Program-made: the position numbers and the translations under genes
In this document: positions 14,471-23,704 of the stretch, one piece after another
Numbering within the stretch: position 1 is the stretch's first letter
How the letters are laid out: each line of letters opens with the position of its first letter
Assembly: GCA_964544055.1 (NCBI GenBank)
Contig: CAZJAA010000005.1
Location: forward strand, 1 to 64,000
DNA length: 64,000 nt
Reading direction: 5' to 3'
Source of the DNA: SIG299 sp964544055
Lineage (GTDB): Bacteria > Bacillota > Clostridia > Lachnospirales > Lachnospiraceae
Notes under the pieces: model-generated
Told to the model about the DNA's origin: nothing
Seen by the model: the letters and a program-made list of their open reading frames with translations, nothing else
The model's database searches: none

Positions 14471-15511
14471 CTAAAAAAATCCTTCCACAAACATTGCCAT
14501 TTCCTCTGCCATTTTCTCTGCCTCCGGAATGCGGATGTGTCCGTGCGTTCCACAGCCATTGTTTGTGTACAGGAAATGATGAATTTTGTCATCTGTCTTC
14601 CGAAGGCTTTCGCAAACCTCATCGATAGCATCATCCCAAACAGATGCATGGTTTAAAATTGTGGTGGAAAGAACGATATGTGCTTCCGGATAGCGTTTTC
14701 TGAGCTTACCGATAAAATCCTTGTAGGCAAGCCGCCAGTACAGCGACTGTTCGGAATTATAGTCTGCCGACATATAATCATACGGGTCTTTGTCGTTCTG
14801 GCCGATGGCAACAATAACCACCTCCGGCGTGTAACGGCTAAAATCCCAGCGTTTCTGCACGCCAAGATCCGGATGATATTCGATTTTGTCATACATGGAA
14901 AACATACCCTTGCACGCAGTCGGACCGGCAAACCACCCTGCATCATCCAGCAGACAGATGCCGCCCTGGGCAACGTCGTGCAGCTGGGCATTTAAACGTC
15001 TTGCCAGACACCAGGAATAGGAATAGTAGCTGTTGGAATATTCGCCGTTGTGCTGCGGATCCGGCTGTCCACAATATTCTACTGCCTCACTGACCTCGCC
15101 GGCAGAAACTGAGTCACCATACACCTCGATTCTGCGCTCCGGCAGGGGAGGAAGAGGAAGCACCTCTGCACCGTCATTTAAAGTGAAGCCATGAAACTGA
15201 ACCGTATGACAGGAATCCTGCCGCTTAAACAGCATCAGCTCATGCTCGATATCCTCTAAATTTTCCCCAAGTACATATTCCTTTCTGCCCCAGTCGGCAA
15301 GCTGGAATTTTGTCTGTTCCCCATCCAGGATGACTCCCATGAAGTTATCCCAGCAGTTTTTTGTATTCGTCAGAACCACGCTAAGAAACGTGCCTTTAAA
15401 TTTTATTTTTACAAATGTACATGGAAATACAAATTCCGGACCGCCTTCCTTTGCAAAATCGATTCGTCCCATGTATTGAAGCAACTCATGCTCCGGTGCA
15501 ACAAATAACAT
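14471..15511 (-). CDS. CE2-family acetyl esterase (SGNH hydrolase)
   Basis: This protein has about 346 residues and no signal peptide, so it should act in the cytoplasm. The N-terminal 120 residues are a beta-rich jelly-roll-like part, and the C-terminal part is an SGNH esterase. RIEVYGDSVSAGEV holds the catalytic serine, AIGQNDKD is the block III region, and GCGTHGHIRIPEAEKMA holds the histidine. This order is that of carbohydrate esterase family 2. In Roseburia a CE2 enzyme deacetylates imported mannooligosaccharides together with CE17, and the gene order here is the same. Start: ATG at 15511 has GAGGG upstream; ATG at 15523 is also in frame. It is the last gene of the mannan locus. Confidence 0.82.
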   Translation of the reverse strand: MLFVAPEHELLQYMGRIDFAKEGGPEFVFPCTFVKIKFKGTFLSVVLTNTKNCWDNFMGVILDGEQTKFQLADWGRKEYVLGENLEDIEHELMLFKRQDSCHTVQFHGFTLNDGAEVLPLPPLPERRIEVYGDSVSAGEVSEAVEYCGQPDPQHNGEYSNSYYSYSWCLARRLNAQLHDVAQGGICLLDDAGWFAGPTACKGMFSMYDKIEYHPDLGVQKRWDFSRYTPEVVIVAIGQNDKDPYDYMSADYNSEQSLYWRLAYKDFIGKLRKRYPEAHIVLSTTILNHASVWDDAIDEVCESLRKTDDKIHHFLYTNNGCGTHGHIRIPEAEKMAEEMAMFVEGFF

Positions 15512-15520
15512 ATTAACCCT

Positions 15521-15606
15521 CATTTCTGAGCGACCTTGTTGCGAAGAGGCAAAAGAAACAAAATTTCTTGTCTGCCGCCAAAAGCTATTTGCTTTCGCTC
15601 AGAAAC
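15521..15606. repeat. Inverted repeats between the two esterase genes
   Basis: TTTCTGAGCG at 15521-15530 is the reverse complement of CGCTCAGAAA at 15597-15606. Inside it, GCTATTTG and CAAATAGC form a second stem that places the same CGCTCAGAAA in its loop. The two folds exclude each other, as in an attenuator, or the sequence is simply an intercistronic stabilising structure. Confidence 0.4.
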
Positions 15607-15636
15607 AAATAGCCGACAACTTTTGCAGGCTCCGGT

Positions 15637-16761
15637 TTATCTCGAACCGATGACCGAAACAAGGTAAAACGGTACCATACTCTCATCCCCGTCTGTTACC
15701 GTAAGTTCCACGGTATGAAGCTTCTCCTCGATATGCGTTGCCACCGTCGTAATATAAAGGCAGTCGCCCCAGGTTTCATCAAAATTTCCATCCAGCACCA
15801 TGGCATTTGCCTCGTCGCCGTCCAGCACAACCTTTGCCACACAGGCAGGATGCTTCACCGATTTCCGGTACTGTACGGCAATTCCGCTGCCCTCAATTTC
15901 AAAGCAGATACGGTCGCCTTTCTTTTTGCCGATAAACCCACGCTTGAAAATATCGGTAATATGATGCTGTTCTTCGGTATCTGCTACAAAGCCGTCAAGC
16001 TTCGGAGCCGCATTATACACCTGATAGCGCACGGAGTTCTGGTATGCATTTGCCGTAATCGGAGCAGGAAGTGCTTCCGGCTGGCGGATTGTATCTGTCA
16101 CTGCCGGCACATTTTCCTTCTGCACCTGTGCAAGAAAACCGGTAATCAATCCGGCAAGCAGGGCATGTCCAGCATCATTTGGATGCAAATCATCCGGCGT
16201 AATGTCACGCACTGCAATCCTGCCGTGGGCAACTGCCTGATACACGCTTGTTTTCATGCTAAGACACGGAAGATTGTAGTAACGTCCTATCGTTTCGTGC
16301 TGATCCTGTGCATTTGTGCCGTCCTGATACATCACATTATGTACTAAAAGTACGGCAGGAGCTGTTTTGGAGGAATATACCTTTCTCACCAGTCCTTCAT
16401 ACGTTTCACGGAAAAACACGCGGTTATCATCATTTACACTAAATTCTATCACAACGAAATCCGGCTCATATGCCAGCACATCACTTTCCACGCGTGCCAC
16501 GCCAAACTGGGAGGTTGTCCCGCCAATGCCGGCATTGATATATGTAATTTCTGTCTGTGGATACTGTTCGCGCCACCACTTTGTTGTCATGGCAGCATAA
16601 CAGGTATCCGGTGTGGAGGACAAAGAACCCTGGGTAATGGAACCACCCAGATATGCCAGGGTTACAGGCTGTCCGCTTTCTGCCTTTTTTAATACCTTTG
16701 CAATACGCTCCGTATTGCCGTGAAATGCGATTCCATCCTTAAAGTTCACCAGATTTTTCAT
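15637..16761 (-). CDS. CE17-like mannan acetylesterase (SGNH hydrolase with binding module)
   Basis: This is a 374-residue cytoplasmic esterase. TLAYLGGSITQGS holds the nucleophilic serine, YINAGIGGTTSQFG the glycine block, VIEFSVNDDN the asparagine block and TPDDLHPNDAGHALLA the Asp/His pair. The C-terminal 150 residues form a beta-sandwich that fits the CBM35-like domain of CE17. In Roseburia the CE17 enzyme removes 2-O-acetyl groups from mannooligosaccharides that CE2 cannot reach. The ATG at 16761 follows AAAGGAA; a longer frame to 16845 has no ribosome-binding site. It sits between GH130 and CE2 in the locus. Confidence 0.82.
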   Translation of the reverse strand: MKNLVNFKDGIAFHGNTERIAKVLKKAESGQPVTLAYLGGSITQGSLSSTPDTCYAAMTTKWWREQYPQTEITYINAGIGGTTSQFGVARVESDVLAYEPDFVVIEFSVNDDNRVFFRETYEGLVRKVYSSKTAPAVLLVHNVMYQDGTNAQDQHETIGRYYNLPCLSMKTSVYQAVAHGRIAVRDITPDDLHPNDAGHALLAGLITGFLAQVQKENVPAVTDTIRQPEALPAPITANAYQNSVRYQVYNAAPKLDGFVADTEEQHHITDIFKRGFIGKKKGDRICFEIEGSGIAVQYRKSVKHPACVAKVVLDGDEANAMVLDGNFDETWGDCLYITTVATHIEEKLHTVELTVTDGDESMVPFYLVSVIGSR

Positions 16762-16944
16762 CGTTTCTATTCCTTTCTTCAACCCTTCTGCTGAACACCA
16801 TTCTTGTATGGAAAAAGCCGCGAAGCAGGCGTAAACACCCGCCACACGGCTTTCTCTGTGTTTCTTACTTTCGGCAGCTTCTTCCTCTGCGCTGCCTTTT
16901 TCCTTTTTAAAACAATACCACCCTGTTGAAGTGTTTTTTACAGA

Positions 16945-17967
16945 TTATCTTCTACCCAAATCTGTATCATCCCATCTTGTTACGCTGTGCTCTTTGATAT
17001 AAGCCACGATTTCGTCAAACTGACAAAATGCGAGACCAACATAGCTGTCGGCAGCACCGTAATAAATGGCGATTCTACCGGTTTCCGGATCGTGCAGTGT
17101 TGCACACGGGAAGCAGACATTCGGAACAAATCCTCTTTCCTCATACCACTCCTCCGGAGTGAGAAGGAAAGTTTCACAACGGTATAATACCTTGGATGGA
17201 TTCTCTAAGTCTAAGATAGCACCACCAATGGAGTATACATAACCGTTGCAGGTTCCGCTTACGCCGTGATAGAACATCAGCCAACCCTCACTTGTTTCGA
17301 TTGGAGCTGCACCGCCGCCAATCTTTAAGGACTCCCACCATTCACTGCTGCGGCCCATCACATGTCTGTGCTTGCCCCAGTACTGAAGATCCGGGCTTTC
17401 ACTTAAGAAAATATCACCAAATGGTGTATGACCGGAATCGGAAGGTCTGCTTAACATCATGTAGTTGCCGTTAATCTTTCTTGGAAATAAAACGGCATTA
17501 CGGTTGAATGGCAGGAATGGATTTTCCAGACGGGTAAATGTCTTGAAATCGGTTGTCTTTGCCAGACCGATAGCGGCACCGTAAAAGTCCTGACACCACA
17601 TAATGTAATAAGTGTCCTCTATTTTAACCAGTCTTGGGTCATAAGCATAAATCGGATCAAACGGATTTCCGTCTTCATCCACAAAATTGATCATGTGTGG
17701 CTCAAATTCCCAATGAATGGCATCCTTACTATGTCCAAGGTAAATGTGGGAAACTCCGTCGGTCTGCTCTCCGCGGAACACACCGATAAATTCGTCCCCA
17801 TAAGGCATTACCGCACTGTTAAAAATACGGGCAACACCTTCTACCGGATTTCTGCCGATAATCGGATTTTCTGTATATCTCCATACCGGTGCATTCTTTA
17901 AGCCTTCCGGTTTCTCCTGCCATGGCATCTTTTTAAGAGCAGGAGCAATCATCTTAATATCGCTCAT
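16945..17967 (-). CDS. GH130 beta-1,4-mannooligosaccharide phosphorylase
   Basis: This is a 340-residue cytoplasmic enzyme that cleaves mannose from the non-reducing end of beta-1,4-mannooligosaccharides with phosphate, giving mannose-1-phosphate. The five-bladed propeller family is shown by NPIIGRNPVEGVARIFNSAV, IYAYDPRLVKIEDTYYIMW (with the general acid Asp), NRNAVLFPRKINGNYMM and the GGGAAPIETSEGWLMFYHG phosphate-site region. Its length fits the RaMP2-type subfamily (GH130_2). The second GH130 in this window is longer and fits the mannosylglucose type. GAGG precedes the ATG. A strong stem-loop separates it from the binding-protein gene upstream. Confidence 0.88.
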   Translation of the reverse strand: MSDIKMIAPALKKMPWQEKPEGLKNAPVWRYTENPIIGRNPVEGVARIFNSAVMPYGDEFIGVFRGEQTDGVSHIYLGHSKDAIHWEFEPHMINFVDEDGNPFDPIYAYDPRLVKIEDTYYIMWCQDFYGAAIGLAKTTDFKTFTRLENPFLPFNRNAVLFPRKINGNYMMLSRPSDSGHTPFGDIFLSESPDLQYWGKHRHVMGRSSEWWESLKIGGGAAPIETSEGWLMFYHGVSGTCNGYVYSIGGAILDLENPSKVLYRCETFLLTPEEWYEERGFVPNVCFPCATLHDPETGRIAIYYGAADSYVGLAFCQFDEIVAYIKEHSVTRWDDTDLGRR

Positions 17968-17986
17968 GATAAAGTCCTCATTTCTA

Positions 17987-18011
17987 TATCCGGGGGAATA
18001 TCCCCCGGATA
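17987..18011 (-). other. Intercistronic stem-loop after the binding-protein gene
   Basis: TATCCGGGGGA at 17987-17997 pairs perfectly with TCCCCCGGATA at 18001-18011. No T-run follows on the minus strand. Such GC-rich stems after a solute-binding-protein gene usually protect its mRNA and raise its level over the genes downstream. Confidence 0.6.
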
Positions 18012-18032
18012 GTTGATTATTTTGTTATAAGA

Positions 18033-19565
18033 TTAGTCTCCGTAAATGGAATCCAGAGCATCCTGAACAAGCTGCTTGTAGGTTTCCTGGAACTGTGCAG
18101 GAGTCATGGTACCCTTGATAATGGACTGTAAATCATAACCAATAGACATACTGTTCCATAAATCGAAGTAAGCATGAGCACCGCAATCCTTCATACATTC
18201 GAAGTTTGCATTCTGTAATTCTTCTTCAAATGCAGTTTCGTTGTACCACCAGTTCAGAGCTGCCTTGTCATCACGGTACTGGATGGTTGTTTCTACGTCA
18301 CCAGCCCAGTTCCATAAATCATACATTACGTTGAAAACCTTTTCCGGTTCTGCAACACCAGACGGAATAATGTAGAATTCACCGGAGGTTAAGTTCTTAC
18401 CATAGTTTGTTTCCTGATTACCAGAAGGACCAACCGGCCAACGAACATATGCAGTATCCCATGTTAAGTTTTCATCTGGAGAATCTGCACTGTAGTTCTT
18501 GTTGTTTGCAGCAATCCAGCAGGCAATTGGGAAGAAACCAATGTTGCCCTCTGCATACTGAATTCTCATGGAGTCGGATGCATTTCCTTCAAAATCGTAT
18601 GGATAGCATACGTTATAGGTATTGTACATATCGCTCATCATCTGAAGAGCAGCTGCAACGTTAGCAGAAGATAAGTTTTCCGTGGTTGTCATGGCAATGT
18701 TACCGCCGTTACTCATCATTAACTGCTCAAAGGTTTCGTACTCATAACCGCAGTAACCGTACTGGTCAACCTGACCGTCACCATCCGTATCCTTCGTCAG
18801 AACCTGGCAGTATTCGATAAACTTATCCCATGTCCATTCGCCGCGCTTATATAACTCTCTTGGGTCCTCTAAGTTGTACTCTTCAAGTAACTGTACGTTA
18901 AAGCCTAATGGGTAGGTAGCTTCTACCTGGGTTGCTGCCTGTGTTCTGTAGAAGATGCAAGCCTTGCCATCGCCTAAATCAAGGTAGCTGGCAATTTTCT
19001 GTGTTGTGAACAGGTCGTGGTCTGCCGGAAGAACAGTCTTTAAGTCAAGAGCAAGACCATTTACCTGTGCTGGAATAGCCATACCGGTATCAACCAGATA
19101 TATGTCACAGTCCGGAGTACCTGCTAAGATGGAGGTATTGATGGAATCCTTTACACCTGCGAAGGTTAAGTTTTCCCACCAGAACTTTACACCATACTTA
19201 GTTTCGATATTCTTAACGTTATCCCACTTGTACTGGCAAATCTGACGGTTTAAAGCCTTTTCTGTCTTCTTTGCATCGGTATCTTCCGGTTTGTCCTGAG
19301 CATTTACCCAGTCCTCAGCCTCATCCATGCTTGTGCTGTTGCTGTCGTATGGCTGTGTCCACCAGGTACCAATAACAATTTCATCATTCGTTGCCTTGGA
19401 TGTGTTGTTATTGTTAGTATTGTTAGTATTGTTGTTATTGTTCTCATTATTTGTTGTGCCGCTAGGAGTCGGTGTATTGCCTCCGTTGTTCTTACCGCCA
19501 CATGCTGTCATGGAAAAAGTTAATGCAGCTGCAAGAACGACAGCCATTACTCTTTTTAATTTCAT
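18033..19565 (-). CDS. ABC-transporter solute-binding lipoprotein for mannooligosaccharides
   Basis: This is a 510-residue family 1 sugar-binding protein. The lipobox MTAC puts the anchoring cysteine at about residue 22. A spacer of more than 30 residues, mainly N, T and G, follows and lifts the binding domain off the membrane. KDTDGDGQVDQYG is an EF-hand-like calcium loop common in this family. By position it is the counterpart of the mannooligosaccharide-binding protein of Roseburia. It should work with the permease pair encoded at 22717-24631, from which it is separated by the binding lipoprotein gene. GGAGG precedes the ATG. Confidence 0.88.
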   Translation of the reverse strand: MKLKRVMAVVLAAALTFSMTACGGKNNGGNTPTPSGTTNNENNNNNTNNTNNNNTSKATNDEIVIGTWWTQPYDSNSTSMDEAEDWVNAQDKPEDTDAKKTEKALNRQICQYKWDNVKNIETKYGVKFWWENLTFAGVKDSINTSILAGTPDCDIYLVDTGMAIPAQVNGLALDLKTVLPADHDLFTTQKIASYLDLGDGKACIFYRTQAATQVEATYPLGFNVQLLEEYNLEDPRELYKRGEWTWDKFIEYCQVLTKDTDGDGQVDQYGYCGYEYETFEQLMMSNGGNIAMTTTENLSSANVAAALQMMSDMYNTYNVCYPYDFEGNASDSMRIQYAEGNIGFFPIACWIAANNKNYSADSPDENLTWDTAYVRWPVGPSGNQETNYGKNLTSGEFYIIPSGVAEPEKVFNVMYDLWNWAGDVETTIQYRDDKAALNWWYNETAFEEELQNANFECMKDCGAHAYFDLWNSMSIGYDLQSIIKGTMTPAQFQETYKQLVQDALDSIYGD

Positions 19566-19628
19566 GTTGTGAATCCTCCTTTTTTAGAAAACCGGAGTAA
19601 CCGGATTTCTTTCTTTTATCCACAGCCT

Positions 19629-19712
19629 CCGCACCGGAGTGCGGAAACCGTGGAAATCATTGTTGTCCTCAAATACCGGATGTGCCTTGGCACATCCCCA
19701 CGTCAGACGTGG
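19629..19712 (-). other. Three tandem hairpins before the binding-protein gene
   Basis: CCGCAC/GTGCGG (19629-19644), GGATGTGCC/GGCACATCC (19678-19697) and CCACG/CGTGG (19698-19712) follow each other in the 162 bases between two lipoprotein genes. None has a T-run. They probably separate the two cistrons for mRNA processing. Confidence 0.5.
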
Positions 19713-19727
19713 TTATGTATGAAGATA

Positions 19728-22481
19728 TTATTTTACTGCTTCAATGCTATAGCTTTCGAAAATGACACCGTCTGTCTGGATACCAAACTTACCGTCTGCC
19801 TTAATCTGTGCTAATGCATCAGGAGAAAGCGTAACTGTGTAGGAAGTGCCATCCACCGCTACAAATCCGTATGAACTGAATGCTGGAGCCTCACCAAGAT
19901 AATACTTGGCATCCGTATACTTTGCCCAGCCATCAGCTCCGCTGACGAAAGTTAAGTTCCACCATGCGTTAGTACGACCTTCTGCTTCGGTCTGAAGTCT
20001 GAAGTTAATGGTAAACTTTGCACCATTTGTGAAGTCTGCGAAATCATTTGCTGGAATCCACTCTGCCTGATAGTCGCCAACGTAAGAGCCGCTGAGTGTA
20101 CCTGTTACTGCGTCTGCTGCAGGAGTAGTTTCTGTACCAGCTGCTGTGGAAACGGTTACGTTCTTAATAACAACACCGTAAACCTGAGCTGCCAGACCGC
20201 CGCCGTTTGCAACGATTTTTGCAACCGCATCCTTGGAAAGGGTAACTGTCATTTTGCCGTCTGTTACATCTGCAAAGCCCCAGTCGTTGAATGTAGGAGC
20301 GTTAGCGGAGAAATCTGCTGTCGCCAGCTTATTCCAGCCATCGGAATAGTCGACGAAGCAAAGCTGCCAGTTTGGATAGGTTGTCATGGTTGCTACATCA
20401 AAAGTAACGGTAACGTCACCGTCAATTGCCTTTAAATCATCTACGGATACGGTAAAGCCTATGCCGTAGTCGCCAGCATAATCTGCTGCTAATGGGTCTA
20501 CGGTAGGTTCTCCCGCAGGTTCGTCTGTACCAGCATCAGGAGCGTCTGTTTTTTCTACAGTTGCTGTTGCTGCTGCCTGACCTACCGTTACACCATAAAC
20601 TTCCCATGCATCCTTACCTTCACACTGAAGGGTTGTTAAGTACTGTTCGAAGCCGTCGCCCCAGAATTCAGCTAACTGCTCATAGGTATACTGAACAACT
20701 GTTCCTTCTTCATTTACAGCACCATTTGTTACAAAGGATTCCTGCTCAATACCACGGAGCCAGCCGCCCAGTGGGTTGTTTTCACCAATTGCGATAAGCC
20801 ATACCGGTTCAGAGCAGCTGTAGGAAATTTCAATAACACTACCCGGCTTAAATAATGCTCTCTGTTCATCTGTCAGGTCAATACCTGCCTGTGTCCAGCC
20901 GCCTGCACTTACTGCAAAGCCGTCCAGACTTGTTGTATTGGTTGTTGGATACATCTTTTTACCAACCTTAACACTGTAAACCTCCCATGTGTCCCTACCT
21001 TCACACTGAAGGGTTGTTAAGTACTGTTCGAAGCCGTCGCCCCAGAATTCAGCTAACTGCTCATAGGTATACTGAACAACTGTTCCTTCTTCATTTACAG
21101 CACCATTTGTTACAAAGGATTCCTGCTCAATACCACGGAGCCAGCCGCCCAGTGGGTTGTTTTCACCAATTGCGATAAGCCATACCGGTTCAGAGCAGCT
21201 GTAGGAAATTTCAATAACACTACCCGGCTTAAATAATGCTCTCTGTTCATCTGTCAGGTCAATACCTGCCTGTGTCCAGCCGCCTGCACTTACTGCAAAG
21301 CCGTCTATGTTCGTTGCGGAGCCTAAGTGAGCAAATTCACTTGCCATACCAACCTTAACACTGTAAACTTCCCATGTGTCCTTGCCTTCGCACTGAAGAG
21401 TAGAAACGTACTGACCGAAATCTTCACCCCAGAACTCTACTAACTGTTCATAGGTATACTGTACTGTTTTCTTGTCAGTTGCTACATAACCACCGGAAAC
21501 AAAATTGTTCTGTTCAATACCACGAAGCCAGCCGCCCAGTGGGTTGTTTTCACCAATTGCGATAAGCCATACCGGTTCGGAACAGCTGTAGCTGATTTCA
21601 ATTACAGAACCTGGTACTAAAAGAGCTCTCTGCTCATCTGTTAAATCAATACCTGCCTGTGTCCAGCCGCCTGCACTTACTGCAAAGCCGTCTAACGCAA
21701 CTGCGTTGTCAAGATATAACAGGTTGGAGTCCAGACCAGTCTTTTCGAAGCCTTCCGGAGCGTTAAATGTTACGGAAGAATCTGCTGCTAAAATATTGCC
21801 TGCTGCATCATAGAAGCAGATGTCATCAATATAGATAGTTGCAGAAGCACCTGTGTCGGTAAGACCGTTATCTGTTCTTAAGCTGACAAGTAAAATGTTG
21901 TTTGCATCTGCTACAAATTCACAGCCGGCCGGAATGGAAGCAGTAATCACCTTTGGATTCTTCTTTGCCATATAAACAGACCAGTCTGCTAACTTTGTTT
22001 CGTTTAAATCTGTGCCCCACCAGGAAAGAACTTCACCGGAGGTTGCATAGAAAGAACCATCTGCATACTCTGTGCCGATTACCATGTCTACCTTGGCAAC
22101 TTTGGTAATGTCTGCACCAAGCAGGCTTGCAAGGTCAAAAGCAATCCATGGAGACTTGTTGTTCTTGTTTACAACCTTTAATGCCTTGCTTCCGTTAAAA
22201 TCTGCGATGGAAAGCTCAAGCTCTGCGGAAGTTGCATGCTGTGTATAAACATCTGCAAATCCCATGTTTCCATCTTCGAAGTTAATACTTGCGCCTTCGA
22301 TAGTTACATTTTTTGCTTCCGGAACCGGTGTTTCTGTTGGATCCGGAGCCTTTGTCGGCGCTGTTGTTTCTGTTGGTGCTGTTGTAGGTGTTAGCTCTGT
22401 GTTTGTCTGCGTTTCCCCACACGCAACCATAGACAACGTTAAAACAGCTGCCATTGCTACTGCGAAAATCTTCTTTTTCAC
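19728..22481 (-). CDS. Surface lipoprotein built of six putative carbohydrate-binding modules
   Basis: This is a 917-residue lipoprotein (lipobox MVAC, cysteine near residue 21) without any catalytic domain that I can see. After a T/P/E linker comes a beta-sandwich-like module at about 50-235. Three copies of a 127-residue repeat follow at about 262-390, 392-518 and 519-640. Each contains GFAVSAGGWTQAGIDLTDEQ, SCSEPVWLIAIGENNPLGGW and QYTYEQLAEFWGDGFEQYL. Two more related modules cover about 665-780 and 795-917 (NWQLCFVDYSDGWNKL and WWNLTFVSGADGWAKY). The exposed tryptophans suggest sugar binding. It probably captures mannan for the GH26 enzyme and importer. The start is GTG, with GGAGG upstream. 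Confidence 0.75.
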   Translation of the reverse strand: MKKKIFAVAMAAVLTLSMVACGETQTNTELTPTTAPTETTAPTKAPDPTETPVPEAKNVTIEGASINFEDGNMGFADVYTQHATSAELELSIADFNGSKALKVVNKNNKSPWIAFDLASLLGADITKVAKVDMVIGTEYADGSFYATSGEVLSWWGTDLNETKLADWSVYMAKKNPKVITASIPAGCEFVADANNILLVSLRTDNGLTDTGASATIYIDDICFYDAAGNILAADSSVTFNAPEGFEKTGLDSNLLYLDNAVALDGFAVSAGGWTQAGIDLTDEQRALLVPGSVIEISYSCSEPVWLIAIGENNPLGGWLRGIEQNNFVSGGYVATDKKTVQYTYEQLVEFWGEDFGQYVSTLQCEGKDTWEVYSVKVGMASEFAHLGSATNIDGFAVSAGGWTQAGIDLTDEQRALFKPGSVIEISYSCSEPVWLIAIGENNPLGGWLRGIEQESFVTNGAVNEEGTVVQYTYEQLAEFWGDGFEQYLTTLQCEGRDTWEVYSVKVGKKMYPTTNTTSLDGFAVSAGGWTQAGIDLTDEQRALFKPGSVIEISYSCSEPVWLIAIGENNPLGGWLRGIEQESFVTNGAVNEEGTVVQYTYEQLAEFWGDGFEQYLTTLQCEGKDAWEVYGVTVGQAAATATVEKTDAPDAGTDEPAGEPTVDPLAADYAGDYGIGFTVSVDDLKAIDGDVTVTFDVATMTTYPNWQLCFVDYSDGWNKLATADFSANAPTFNDWGFADVTDGKMTVTLSKDAVAKIVANGGGLAAQVYGVVIKNVTVSTAAGTETTPAADAVTGTLSGSYVGDYQAEWIPANDFADFTNGAKFTINFRLQTEAEGRTNAWWNLTFVSGADGWAKYTDAKYYLGEAPAFSSYGFVAVDGTSYTVTLSPDALAQIKADGKFGIQTDGVIFESYSIEAVK
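20615..21305. repeat. Perfect 310-bp tandem-domain duplication inside the binding lipoprotein gene
   Basis: Positions 20615-20924 and 20996-21305 are identical by eye over the whole length, with an offset of 381 bases (127 codons). The third copy, upstream in reading direction, has diverged at many synonymous positions. Identity including silent sites means a recent duplication or gene conversion. Confidence 0.9.
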
Positions 22482-22547
22482 TTTTTCGTCCTCCTTTTTT
22501 TACATTAGGGCAGTTTGGCAGACTTCCGTTTTATCAGAGATAATATA

Positions 22548-22588
22548 CTTTCGTAGATACAAGTATCTACGAAAGCAGGCATGCCTGC
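22548..22588 (-). other. Two adjoining perfect hairpins between permease and binding lipoprotein genes
   Basis: CTTTCGTAGATAC and GTATCTACGAAAG (22548-22575) are perfect complements with two bases between. GCAGGCATGCCTGC (22575-22588) is a perfect palindrome directly beside it. They stand in a 235-base gap and probably act as an mRNA stabiliser or partial terminator. Confidence 0.55.
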
Positions 22589-22716
22589 TTTTGCCATAAT
22601 TTCTGTTTTGGGGTGAAGATGTGGAACTGATGTAACAAGGCGATGCCCCCGTTTGCAAAGGCCATATTGTGCTTTACCGCCGCTGATGCAGCTGCTTTGC
22701 TCAGAGGCTGAGCCTG

Positions 22717-23691
22717 CTACCCTACGATTCCGCTTCGTTCTACACCTTCTATAAAATACCTCTGGAGCAGCAAATACATAATAACGATTGGAAGAAGAAC
22801 CATAATTACTCCGGCGTGCAAATAGAGCTGCTGAACGGTAACGTTCAGGATTTTGTCCTGATTTGCAATCACCATCTGTAACGTTGTTATCTTCTTACTG
22901 ATTACGATGTCCTCGCTGACCAGAAATAAATTCGAGAAAAACGTGTCATTGAACTGCCATACCAGCGAAAATACAGTAACGGTAATTACCGCCGGGGAGG
23001 CGTTCTTTAACATGATGTTAAAATAAGTATACCACATTCCCGCACCATCTACAAATGCAGCTTCTTCAATTTCTTTTGGAAGTCCGCGGAAAAACTGGTT
23101 AAAGATGTAAATGTACAAGCCTGACTTTACACCACAGCCCAGTAAAGACATGATGTAAACCGGCCACGGGGTTCCCATCAAGTTTACCGAACCGCCTTTG
23201 ATGGCAGTTACGATTCCGAGCGGGTCAAAGCTCTGAAACGTGGTATATAACGGAAGCTTGATGGTGTAGGTTGGAATAACAATCATGATTACAACACATC
23301 CAAACAAAAGCTTCTTAAACGGAAAATCAAATCTGGCAAAGCCGTAGCCGACCATGGAACAGATAAATACCTGAATCAGGGTAAGGCTGACTACATAAAG
23401 GATGTTGGCACCCATGGTTTTCCAGTAGTCCATTCGCAAAATTGCCAGTTTATATCTTTCCAGGGTTGGATTTTGCGGAAACAAAAACACCATTGGGTTA
23501 TAGGCATCGGAGTCTGAGGAAAAGGAATTTACCACCATGCCGATAACCGGGGAGAGAATGACATAGCTGACACCGACGATAATTGCAATCTGCAATACGG
23601 TCAGAAAAAACTTCTTCACATCATTCATTAAAAGCATTCTCTGATATGGATCCTGAAATGCTTTTTTTATGCCTGCTTTTCTCATATTCAT
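22717..23691 (-). CDS. ABC sugar transporter permease (MalG-like), second importer
   Basis: This is a 324-residue membrane protein with six predicted helices. The permease loop EEAAFVDGAGMWYTYFNIML (EAA motif) docks the ATPase. An N-terminal extension of about 30 basic residues precedes the first helix. It pairs with the permease directly upstream (13 bases) to form the channel of an importer of the CUT1 sugar family. The ATPase is not in this window; a shared MsmX-type ATPase elsewhere in the genome is usual in Firmicutes. Confidence 0.88.
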   Translation of the reverse strand: MNMRKAGIKKAFQDPYQRMLLMNDVKKFFLTVLQIAIIVGVSYVILSPVIGMVVNSFSSDSDAYNPMVFLFPQNPTLERYKLAILRMDYWKTMGANILYVVSLTLIQVFICSMVGYGFARFDFPFKKLLFGCVVIMIVIPTYTIKLPLYTTFQSFDPLGIVTAIKGGSVNLMGTPWPVYIMSLLGCGVKSGLYIYIFNQFFRGLPKEIEEAAFVDGAGMWYTYFNIMLKNASPAVITVTVFSLVWQFNDTFFSNLFLVSEDIVISKKITTLQMVIANQDKILNVTVQQLYLHAGVIMVLLPIVIMYLLLQRYFIEGVERSGIVG

Positions 23692-23704
23692 TCTTCCTCC
23701 CTTC

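Noticed and set aside
19629..22588. CRISPR array among the repeated hairpins and repeated domains
   Set aside because: The repeats are either single hairpins of different sequence or coding repeats of 381 bases; there is no regular repeat-spacer pattern.
22681..22716. A fourth copy of the structured intergenic repeat (GCTGCTTTGCTCAGAGGC region)
   Set aside because: Only the first hairpin strand resembles the repeat; the outer stem GTAAAAC/GTTTTAC and the GGGCTGAATAG tail are missing.
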